DNA of 17,712 nucleotides, from contig NZ_JAWOAR010000021.1 of NCBI RefSeq assembly GCF_046498435.1, positions 1 through 17,712 on the forward strand. The letters run 5' to 3'. Origin of the DNA: Longimonas sp046498435. GTDB lineage: Bacteria; Bacteroidota; Rhodothermia; Rhodothermales; Salinibacteraceae. This document shows, in pieces, positions 6,913-13,385 of this stretch (the stretch's first letter is position 1; each line of letters opens with the position of its first letter). Below the pieces are notes generated by a model. It saw only the letters and a list, made by a program, of their open reading frames with translations, was not told the DNA's origin and did no database searches. The translations under genes were made by a program, and so were the position numbers.

Positions 6913-8892
6913 ATGAACACGCTTCTTGTTGGCCCTGACACTGACTCTCGCCGTGCGCTTGCCCGTGCACTCGAACGGCGCCAGTATGCGGTTACGTCAG
7001 TGCCCAATACGGAGGCCGCTACGCAAGCGGTTGAAACCGCATTGGTGGAGCTTGTTGTGCTCTGCACGCCGGGGGGCTCTGCTACCTCGTGGGTTGAAGC
7101 CAGGCGCAACTCCGGAGCCGATATGCTCATTATGGCGGTAGCGCCGCGCGCTTCGCGCCAGCGTATCCACGCGCTCTTTGCAGCTGGGGTCGACGACTGT
7201 ATCGTAACGCTGAGCGACGGCAGCCACCTCGACGTGCGGCTTAATACGATCGAGCAGTACCACCACGCGCGGCCCGTGCACCGCACTGATTCATCGGACG
7301 TGTCTACCGCCACTCATGCGCAGGCTGTTGTGGCCGATGTAAGCCGCCGGGCCCTCTCCGAAACCGATCTCGATGTGCTCATGGCGTATGTGGCGCATGT
7401 CGTGCCGGTGCTCCTCGGGGTTGACACCTGCAAGATTCTGGAGCATCAGCCCGAGCAGCACGCGTTTACGCTGCGCGCTGGATCGGGGTGGGCGCGCGAG
7501 TACATCGGTACCGCCTGCATCCCGGAACGCTACGACGGCATGCTCTCGCAAGCCGGGTACACCCTGGCATCGGATACGCCTGTGGTAGTGCCAGACCCGA
7601 AACCGACCGATTTCACGTTTCCCCCGCTGCTGGCCGACCATGGCATGCAGAGCGGAATCAGCGTCGCTATTGCCAGTTCTCCCGAACCCTTTGGCGTGCT
7701 GGGGGCTCACGCTCACGCCCCACAGTCGTATAGCGACCAGGCCATGTTCTCCCTGCAAGCTATTGCCAATGTGCTCGCCGGTGCCGTGGAGCAAACGCGT
7801 ACGAAACGCGCGCTACAGGTGAGCGAGGCTAACGCCCGTGCCATTCTCGAAACCACCGTGGATGGCATCATCACGATTGATGCGGAGGGCCACATCGAGT
7901 CGTTCAACAAGGCCGCCGAAGATATTTTTGGATACGATGCGGACGCAGTCATTGGCAAAAATGTGCGCATCCTCATGCCCGAGCCCTACCACGATGAGCA
8001 CGACAACTATCTTCAGCGGTACCACGAAACCGGGGAGCAGCGCATCATTGGCATTGGGCGCGAGGTAACCGGGAAGCGCAAAGACGGCTCCACCTTTCCG
8101 ATGGATCTGGCCGTGAGCGAGGTGGAGCGCCACGACCGCATTACGTTTACCGGTATTGTGCGCGATATTTCGGAGCGCCGCCGCCTGGAGCAAGAAATCC
8201 TGAGTATCAGCGAGCAGGAGCGCCGTCGCATTGGGCAGGACCTGCACGACGGCCTCGGGCAGATGCTCACGGGCACGGGCTTGCTGCATAAGAACCTGGC
8301 CGACCAGCTCCAGCGCGAGGACCACCCGATGGCCGAGGAGGCTGCCGAGATCACCGACCTCATTCGCGATGCCGACCAGTACGCCCGCGATCTGGCCCGT
8401 GGCCTTACACCAGTCGATCTGGAGGCCAGTGGCCTGTCGGAGGCGCTGCGCCGCCTTTCGGACAACGCCCAGCGCCTGTTCGATGTGCACTGCGTGTTCG
8501 AGGAAACCGGCACGACGCTCGTACACAACAGCCAGGCTGCTACGCATCTGTATCGCATCACGCAAGAAGCCGTGAGCAACGCCGTGCGCCATGGCAAGGC
8601 CGAGCGGATCCGCATTATTCTGGCCGGCGGCCCGCATCAAGTGCGACTGCGTGTGCACGACAGTGGGAGCGGATTCGACCAGGAACGGGCCCAGAACGGT
8701 GGAATGGGGCTGCGTATCATGAAGTACCGTGCGCGTATCATTGGCGGCACCTTCGACGTAAGCACCGCCGTGGGCGAAGGGACGACCGTTACCTGCACGC
8801 TCCCGCGCACAGCCGATGCACCGTCCTCCGGCACATCCGCTTCGGATTCCTCGAACGGCTCATCATCCCCTTCCGCGGGTTGCCCGGTTTAG
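6913..8892 (+). CDS. Hybrid sensor histidine kinase: degenerate receiver, GAF-like, FixL-type haem PAS, HisKA_3/HATPase
   Basis: 659-residue cytosolic kinase, no membrane helix. Residues 1-118 resemble a receiver fold but the phospho-Asp position is Cys51 (VVLCTP) and the Lys switch is missing. Residues about 145-295 are GAF-like. Residues 303-418 are a PAS domain with the FixL haem signature LMPEPYHDEHDNYLQRY (354-370) and RIIGIGREVTGKRKDGSTF (377-395). By alignment to rhizobial FixL, H363 is the haem-iron ligand (FixL H200), R369 equals R206 and R383 equals R220, the last with identical 20-residue spacing. The transmitter follows: ERRRIGQDLHDGLGQ (436-450) with phosphoacceptor H445 of the HisKA_3 (NarX/DegS) type, N-box near N556, G1 box DSGSG (583-587) and G2 GGMGL (596-600), then a Ser-rich tail. 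The response regulator gene follows after 54 bp. Predicted oxygen (or NO/CO) sensor; the ligand is inferred. Confidence 0.92.
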   Translation: MNTLLVGPDTDSRRALARALERRQYAVTSVPNTEAATQAVETALVELVVLCTPGGSATSWVEARRNSGADMLIMAVAPRASRQRIHALFAAGVDDCIVTLSDGSHLDVRLNTIEQYHHARPVHRTDSSDVSTATHAQAVVADVSRRALSETDLDVLMAYVAHVVPVLLGVDTCKILEHQPEQHAFTLRAGSGWAREYIGTACIPERYDGMLSQAGYTLASDTPVVVPDPKPTDFTFPPLLADHGMQSGISVAIASSPEPFGVLGAHAHAPQSYSDQAMFSLQAIANVLAGAVEQTRTKRALQVSEANARAILETTVDGIITIDAEGHIESFNKAAEDIFGYDADAVIGKNVRILMPEPYHDEHDNYLQRYHETGEQRIIGIGREVTGKRKDGSTFPMDLAVSEVERHDRITFTGIVRDISERRRLEQEILSISEQERRRIGQDLHDGLGQMLTGTGLLHKNLADQLQREDHPMAEEAAEITDLIRDADQYARDLARGLTPVDLEASGLSEALRRLSDNAQRLFDVHCVFEETGTTLVHNSQAATHLYRITQEAVSNAVRHGKAERIRIILAGGPHQVRLRVHDSGSGFDQERAQNGGMGLRIMKYRARIIGGTFDVSTAVGEGTTVTCTLPRTADAPSSGTSASDSSNGSSSPSAGCPV

Positions 8893-8946
8893 CCGGCTGT
8901 TGACCAGCCTCATTCCCTGCTTTCCTCCGTTATTTGTGTTCCCGTT

Positions 8947-9600
8947 ATGACGCATTCTATTATCATTGTAGACGACCATCCGCTGATGCGTAAAGGACTT
9001 ACGCTGTCGCTCAACAGCGAGCCCGACCTGGACGTGGTAGCGCAAATGGAAAGTGCTGAAGAGGCGCTGGAGCAGATCGACGACCTCATGCCCGACCTGG
9101 CCATCGTCGATATTTCGCTTCCGGGGATGAGCGGTATGGAATTGCTCAAACACTTGCAAGCGCGCCACGAAGGCATCAAAACGCTGGTGGTGTCGCGCCA
9201 CGATGAGGTGCTCTACGCCGAGCGTGCCATTCGTGCTGGAGCGCGAGGCTACGTTATGAAACTGGAAGCTGCCGACATGATCGTGCAGGCCGCCCGCCAG
9301 GTGCTGGGCGGCGGCATCTATGTAAGCAACGAGATCAACGAGCGCCTGCTCTTGAGCATGGCCGAAGGCGGACGCGAACGCCTCATGCAGTCGCCGCTCG
9401 AACTGTTGTCGGATCGCGAACTCGAAGTGTTTGAACTCACGGGCAAAGGCATCAGCACCCGCGATATCGCCGAGCGCTTGCATCTCTCCGTAAAAACCAT
9501 TGAGTCGTATCGCGCACGCATCAAAAACAAGCTGAACCTGGAATCGGCCACCGAGTTGATGCAGCGTGCCGTGCAGTGGGTCGAAAACGAAGCCGGCTGA
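8947..9600 (+). CDS. NarL/FixJ-family response regulator
   Basis: 217 residues: receiver domain (1-120) with acidic pair D9/D10, phosphoacceptor D55 (LAIVDISLPG), Ser83 at the Thr/Ser switch and K105 (GYVMK), then a LuxR-type helix-turn-helix (about 153-205: LSDRELEVFELTGKGIS, DIAERLHLSVKTIESYRARI). It is a DNA-binding transcription regulator and the obvious partner of the upstream HisKA_3 kinase. The combination of a FixL-type sensor and a FixJ-like regulator next to a cbb3 operon suggests oxygen control of respiration. All key residues are intact. The ATG at 8947-8949 matches the family start; no clear Shine-Dalgarno sequence. Confidence 0.95.
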   Translation: MTHSIIIVDDHPLMRKGLTLSLNSEPDLDVVAQMESAEEALEQIDDLMPDLAIVDISLPGMSGMELLKHLQARHEGIKTLVVSRHDEVLYAERAIRAGARGYVMKLEAADMIVQAARQVLGGGIYVSNEINERLLLSMAEGGRERLMQSPLELLSDRELEVFELTGKGISTRDIAERLHLSVKTIESYRARIKNKLNLESATELMQRAVQWVENEAG

Positions 9601-9664
9601 CCGCTGCTGTTTCTCGTGCCTCTGACCCTATTTCCGCTTTCCCACACCCATCACCCGCACGCCC

Positions 9665-10603
9665 ATGCTTACTGTCGATCATATTCTCTTTCCGACCGAC
9701 TTCTCCCCTTGTGCTGAAGAGGCCTTTGAGCATGCCATCCACATGGCAAAGCACACCGGCGCTACCGTGCATGTGCTTACCGTAGTGGGCGAAGATTCGG
9801 ATGACCGCCCAATGGAGTACCTGCCGCTCGAAGAATCCGAAGACGGCTCCAGCCTCTACTACGCCCCGGGTCCCGACGACGAGCAAGGCACGCCCGTGCC
9901 TGTGGTCTATCACCAGATCAACGGCCGCTCTCCTGCCGATGCCATTGTGCAGCGCGTAGTGGAGAGCGATATCGGCGTGGTGGTTATGGGCACGCACGGA
10001 CGCCGTGGGGCCGAACGCTTGCTTAGCGGCAGCGTGGCCGAAGAGGTCGTGCGCCGCGCCGCCTGCCCGGTCTTTACCGTGCTCTGCCAGGCCGCCGATA
10101 CCGACGCCCCTGAACTGCCCGAGGCACAACCGATTGATCGCATCCTGGTGCCGGCCGATCTGTCGGAGCACACCACCAATGTGGTAGCCCACGCGCATGG
10201 GCTGGCTGCCCTGTACAAGGCCGATATCCATCTGCTGCACGTGGTCGAAGACATTGCGTATCCCACTGTCTATGGCATTGACCCCATGACGCCCGTCTTG
10301 CCCGACATTGTGGAGCGCGCTAAGACATCGCTGCAACGCTATGCCGCGCCTCTGCGTCAGGCCGGCTGTGCAGTAGATACGCACGTCATTACCGGATACG
10401 CCGCTCACGACATTGTGGAGAAAGCCACCGAGCTCGACTGCGATCTTATTCTCATGGGCACCCACGGACGCACTGGCCTGAAGCGCTTTCTGATTGGCAG
10501 TGTGGCCGAGAAGGTGGTCCGCCGCACGCCCTGCCCGGTCTTTATCGTGAAGAGCTTTGGCACTCCCATTGTGGATAACGAGGCGGCGTTCGACGTAGCA
10601 TAA
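9665..10603 (+). CDS. Tandem universal stress protein with two intact ATP-binding motifs
   Basis: 312 residues forming two Usp domains (about 4-140 and 156-297). Each starts with the fold signature (VDHILFPTDFSPCAEEAF at 4-21; IDRILVPADLSEHTTNVV) and each carries the complete nucleotide motif: GTHGRRGAERLLSGS (109-123) and GTHGRTGLKRFLIGS (265-279), followed by VAEEVVRRAACPV and VAEKVVRRTPCPV. It starts 64 bp after the response regulator and is probably in the same operon, so it may belong to the sensor's output, as Usp genes do in the mycobacterial DosR regulon. Function (ATP-binding stress or dormancy factor) is inferred from the family. Confidence 0.93.
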   Translation: MLTVDHILFPTDFSPCAEEAFEHAIHMAKHTGATVHVLTVVGEDSDDRPMEYLPLEESEDGSSLYYAPGPDDEQGTPVPVVYHQINGRSPADAIVQRVVESDIGVVVMGTHGRRGAERLLSGSVAEEVVRRAACPVFTVLCQAADTDAPELPEAQPIDRILVPADLSEHTTNVVAHAHGLAALYKADIHLLHVVEDIAYPTVYGIDPMTPVLPDIVERAKTSLQRYAAPLRQAGCAVDTHVITGYAAHDIVEKATELDCDLILMGTHGRTGLKRFLIGSVAEKVVRRTPCPVFIVKSFGTPIVDNEAAFDVA

Positions 10604-10628
10604 GTACCTGGCTTACGGCTGGCTACGT

Positions 10629-10680
10629 CTGAGTATAGAAGCCTGAGTATAGAAGCCTGAGTATAGAAGTCTGAGTATGA
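10629..10680. repeat. 14-bp tandem repeat, about 3.7 copies
   Basis: Unit CTGAGTATAGAAGC at 10629-10642 and 10643-10656, then CTGAGTATAGAAGT at 10657-10670 and a partial CTGAGTATGA at 10671-10680. It lies just downstream of the Usp stop. There are no spacers between units, so it is not CRISPR. Typical slippage array. Confidence 0.95.
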
Positions 10681-10812
10681 CGGGCTGCTTACAGGTCTGA
10701 TTTTATTGCTGGCGCATCGCTCTATGGCATAGCTCATCGCATAGCCCAGTTGTTTTTCAGGGAGGCAGTGCCTTTCATGCACTACGCATTCTACGCACAA
10801 CCCCCTGAATCC

Positions 10813-10913
10813 ATGCTTGATGAGTTCAAAAATTTGCGATGCGCGGGAATGTCATTGATATGGCTGTCGGCATCATTATCGGGGCGGCCTTTGGCACCAT
10901 CGTCCAGTCCCTT
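10813..10913 (+). pseudogene. mscL: 5' remnant of mscL (large-conductance mechanosensitive channel), frameshifted and truncated
   Basis: ATG at 10813 reads MLDEFKN, and after a one-base shift the frame from 10839 reads MRGNVIDMAVGIIIGAAFGT followed by IVQSL, the MscL N-terminus and first transmembrane helix. The intact family reads E-F-K-x-F-A-M-R-G-N. Here 26 nt separate the ATG at 10813 from the Met codon at 10839 where 27 are needed, so one T has been lost from the AAAAATTTG stretch. Homology stops at 10913, where an IS200/IS605-type end begins. No downstream mscL sequence is found on the far side of the element. The gene cannot make a channel. Confidence 0.9.
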
Positions 10914-11140
10914 TTGACTTCTCCCCCGGCTAAAAGCCGAGAGATTCTTCACGGGCTTCTCTGCCCTTATCCCACGGGTCTGCCCGCCTGCCTACCGAAG
11001 CAGGTCTTACCAGCGGTCGCCGGGTTACACCGTTGCGGTTGGGAGCCTGTCGGCTCGGTTCGCATGTGCGGACGATACCGCACTCCGGTGGGCGAAGCCA
11101 TCTCGCCAGCTACTCGGAGAGAGGGATCTTCCGATCCGTT
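10914..11140 (-). ncRNA. Probable omega-RNA (reRNA) segment of the TnpB element
   Basis: TnpB nucleases use an RNA made from the 3' end of tnpB and the element's right end, with the guide supplied by flanking DNA. The segment between the tnpB stop (11141) and the right end (10914) is non-coding, G+C-rich and full of possible stems, and ends with the terminal CGGCT-AAA-AGCCG hairpin and the GAAGTCAA right end. The following bases, 10913 down to 10894 (starting AAGGGACTGGAC), are mscL sequence and would be the guide. Assignment is by position and end architecture; the 5' limit is arbitrary, and expression is doubtful in a truncated element. Confidence 0.45.
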
Positions 11141-11659
11141 CTACCCGAGATACTTCTGTCGGATATTGGCTGCACCTACCAGGTCCCTGTGTCCTTCAAA
11201 CCCACACGAACAGATATACTCTCTTCCGTGTGGCTTATGTCTGCTCCCGCAAGACGGGCAGGTCTGAGACGTGTAGGCTTCACCGACGCGCTTCACGGTC
11301 ATTCCGTGCAGTCGCGCCTTATACTTGATCATGTGTACGAACTCGCCGTAGGCCCACTGGTGGAGCCTCTGGTTCGCCTTCGATCCGTAGTCCAGACCAT
11401 TTCGGATTCCTGTCAAGTCACCTACTACAACCGCTCCGACTCCTGTCTCATGCAGAGTCTTTACCAATCGCGTGGACTGCTTGTGCAGGAGATCCTTGAT
11501 CTGGTTTCGGATCGTACTCAACTGACGGTTCTTGGCTCTGGCCAGTCGTTTCCAACGTCTACTGCCGCGTTCTTTCCGGTCAATCTTTGAGCCTTTCGGC
11601 TCTTTGTTTTCTTCGACCTTGTACTGGCACCGCCGCCTACGATGAAGAGGTGCCCGCAT
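11141..11659 (-). pseudogene. tnpB: TnpB RNA-guided nuclease, 3' half only (IS605 OrfB), 5' part lost or frameshifted
   Basis: A 172-codon frame covering the C-terminal half of TnpB: the arginine/lysine-rich helix (RKERGSRRWKRLARAKNRQ), HKQSTRLVKTLHETGVGAVVVGDLTGIRN, the zinc-ribbon EAYTSQTCPSCG...YICSCG (C134, C137, C150, C152) and the last RuvC aspartate in GHRDLVGAANI (D159). The RuvC-II position usually occupied by Glu (V-V-E-D-L) is Gly80 here, a form I recall as common in a large TnpB subgroup that keeps a conserved Glu before the zinc ribbon (E127 here). The first 10 or so codons are out of frame. A neighbouring frame up to about 11733 reads ...GQRVALIDM... LFIVGGGA, resembling the RuvC-I region. 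About half a normal TnpB (near 400 residues) is missing. Confidence 0.85.
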
Positions 11660-11842
11660 TGCGTGTCAGACATATCGATCAGGGCCACACGCTGCCCGCA
11701 CTGCACGTCTGAGCTCGAAGATGCGCCCACCACGTAGTCCAGATCATCTCCCTGGTGCTCGGCCCAAGCCGTTCAGGACAGCACGGCACGCGTATCCATC
11801 GCGGGTCTGTTTCGGCGCGCCCGGCGGCTCTCGCGGGGTCGT

Positions 11843-12763
11843 CTACGCCCCGGTCTGCGTGCGCGAGGAGCGCGTGGAGCCTGGCGTAACATCGCCTGAG
11901 CCGGAGGAATCTGACTCGGGCGAACGGGTGTCAGACGGAGGCAGCGGCTCTTCCGAATCGAGCCAGTCCATCGCGTCGTCGAGGTAGGAATCGGGATCGC
12001 TAAACACGTTCTCGATCTCGCGGACATGCTCTTGCGCTTCTTCCACCTCCTGAAAGAGCGCGTCGAGCTGATGGGTGATCTCGTCGGGGTTTTGCAGCGT
12101 GTACGACTGTTCGTGGATGTACTTGGCCACGTCTTCTACCGTTTGCAGCTGGGCCTCAATCACGTCCAGGTTTTCGTGTGCCTTCTGGAAGCGCGCCAGC
12201 CGCCGCTTGAGCACCGTTAGGCGGCGCTCCTTCACAGCGCGCACACGCTCGGGCATGCCGTCGAGGCGCCCTTCAATGGATTCGATGGACTTCTTGATGC
12301 TGTTTTCGGTGGAACTGTCGATGGCTTCGCGGTGCCGGTCGCGCTGATGCAAGAGATCGAGGTACGAGTCGAGGATATCGTCGAGCTTGCGAATCGTACG
12401 CTGCACCAGCTGCTGCGAGGCGCTGTTTAGGCCGGCGTAGTTCGATTCGATTTCAGTGCAGAGCTTGCGCAGCCGGGCATAGCGCCGCTGCTGACGCCGG
12501 GTAAGGGCGCTGTATTTCTCTTCTTTGGTTGGTGGTTTCAGGCGCTCGGCCCGATGGTCGGCTCGCACCACGCGCTGAAAGCGCTCATTGCGCGGAAACG
12601 TCCCCAGAATCAGCAACTCGGTAGAGAGCACAAAGCCAATAAGCAACCACGTGGGCAGCCCGGTTGCCAGCCCCACGCCCACGGCAACGCTAAGCCCTAC
12701 CGTAAGAAAGATAAGGTTCCATGGATGCAGAAAAGCTGCTTGTGTGTAGTTGGGTTCATCCAT
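11843..12763 (-). CDS. Two-helix membrane coiled-coil protein of the pspA operon, function unknown
   Basis: 306 residues, not recognised as a named family. Two adjacent hydrophobic helices near the N-terminus (about 15-34 and 38-54, ending LLILGTFPRN) form a hairpin anchor. A long charged helical region follows (about 60-250; RRQQRRYARLRKL, AVKERRLTVLKRRLARFQKAHENLDVIEAQLQ) with strong coiled-coil character, then an acidic, Ser/Pro-rich tail. It starts 17 bp after the acidic coiled-coil gene and follows pspA in the same direction, so it may act as the membrane partner of this PspA, as PspB/PspC or liaI-type proteins do elsewhere, but no sequence similarity to those is apparent. ATG at 12761-12763. 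Confidence 0.8.
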   Translation of the reverse strand: MDEPNYTQAAFLHPWNLIFLTVGLSVAVGVGLATGLPTWLLIGFVLSTELLILGTFPRNERFQRVVRADHRAERLKPPTKEEKYSALTRRQQRRYARLRKLCTEIESNYAGLNSASQQLVQRTIRKLDDILDSYLDLLHQRDRHREAIDSSTENSIKKSIESIEGRLDGMPERVRAVKERRLTVLKRRLARFQKAHENLDVIEAQLQTVEDVAKYIHEQSYTLQNPDEITHQLDALFQEVEEAQEHVREIENVFSDPDSYLDDAMDWLDSEEPLPPSDTRSPESDSSGSGDVTPGSTRSSRTQTGA

Positions 12764-12780
12764 AGCAAGAGGGAGGGCAG

Positions 12781-13308
12781 TCAGGAGCGAGGCATGCGGC
12801 CAATGGTCTTCTCCGGGAGGTCATCGTCGGGGGCCGCATCGTCGGGCGAAGTGCTGGCCGATGCATCGTCAGCAGAATCGGGCGCGTCGGAGGGGGGCGC
12901 GTCGGCGTCCAGTTGGGCGCGCAGGTCGTCAAGCAGCTGCTCGGCGCGATACCTGCGCAGCGTGGTCTCGTCGTCAGAGCCATCGTCATCGCCGGGTCCA
13001 TCGCTTCCGAGCGTGTCGGCGCTACGTGCGCCAGTGGCTGTGGGGGCGGCGGATGCGCCAGTCAGTGTATTGCGCAAAGCGTCGAGGCGAGCTTCAAGGC
13101 GGGCGGTATCCCATTGCAGCGCGTCGAGAGCCGAGCGATGGTCGTTAAACAGCGTTTGGACGCGATCCGTCATACGTGCTACAGTGCCCCGCCCGGCTTC
13201 CCGCTGCTCACGAAGTGCCGTCTGCAACCGGCGCAAGGTGCGCTTGGCCCGCAGGCGCTGCTTCTCGGCCTCTTTGATGCGATCGAACTCATCGTCGGTC
13301 ATGGGCAT
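12781..13308 (-). CDS. Acidic coiled-coil protein with PspA-like C-terminal KTIG tail
   Basis: 175 residues, no recognised domain. N-terminal half is a charged coiled coil (about 5-82, e.g. RLRAKRTLRRLQTALREQRE and RLEARLDALRNTL). The middle is low-complexity Ala/Thr/Asp, and the last third is very acidic. It ends LPEKTIGRMPRS, matching the end of the PspA protein next door (EPQKTIGKQQRTQSE) in sequence and placement. The start could be ATG 13306-13308 or the in-frame ATG two codons on. It lies between pspA (77 bp away) and the membrane protein (17 bp away). Probable PspA-associated factor; function inferred only. Confidence 0.75.
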   Translation of the reverse strand: MPMTDDEFDRIKEAEKQRLRAKRTLRRLQTALREQREAGRGTVARMTDRVQTLFNDHRSALDALQWDTARLEARLDALRNTLTGASAAPTATGARSADTLGSDGPGDDDGSDDETTLRRYRAEQLLDDLRAQLDADAPPSDAPDSADDASASTSPDDAAPDDDLPEKTIGRMPRS

Positions 13309-13385
13309 GCCTACCGGTTCTGCTGCAAAAATATCTGACGAGCGGTCCCGTCATGATGGATCCAATCTAACGACGTGCGTCGGGG

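Larger units (their letters stand above)
10914..11735 (-). mobile_element. Truncated IS200/IS605-superfamily (IS1341-like, tnpB-only) element
   Basis: Oriented on the minus strand. The right end is sharp at 10914: read on the minus strand it ends GGGGGAGAAGTCAA, the TCAA end and adjacent CGGCT/AGCCG hairpin (10927-10931 / 10935-10939) expected of this superfamily, directly joined to mscL. Upstream of that end lie a structured non-coding segment and the 3' half of tnpB. The left boundary is approximate: tnpB similarity fades around 11735 and no left-end hairpin or mscL continuation is seen, so the left end and part of mscL were lost together in a deletion. No tnpA is present. Confidence 0.75.

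Noticed and set aside
7813..8658. 281-codon minus-strand open frame inside the kinase gene
   Set aside because: Antisense shadow of the PAS/HisKA_3 coding region.
9521..10465. 314-codon minus-strand open frame
   Set aside because: Antisense shadow of the intact tandem Usp gene.
10629..10680. Possible CRISPR-like array
   Set aside because: 14-bp units abut directly without spacers, and no cas genes are present.
10817..10830. FNR-box-like TTGATGAGTTCAAA
   Set aside because: It is the coding sequence for the MscL N-terminus (L-D-E-F-K), not a promoter, and lacks the ATCAA half.
10839..11267. 142-codon frame joining an MscL start to unrelated sequence
   Set aside because: A chimera created by the IS insertion: the MscL part ends at 10913 and the rest is antisense of the element.
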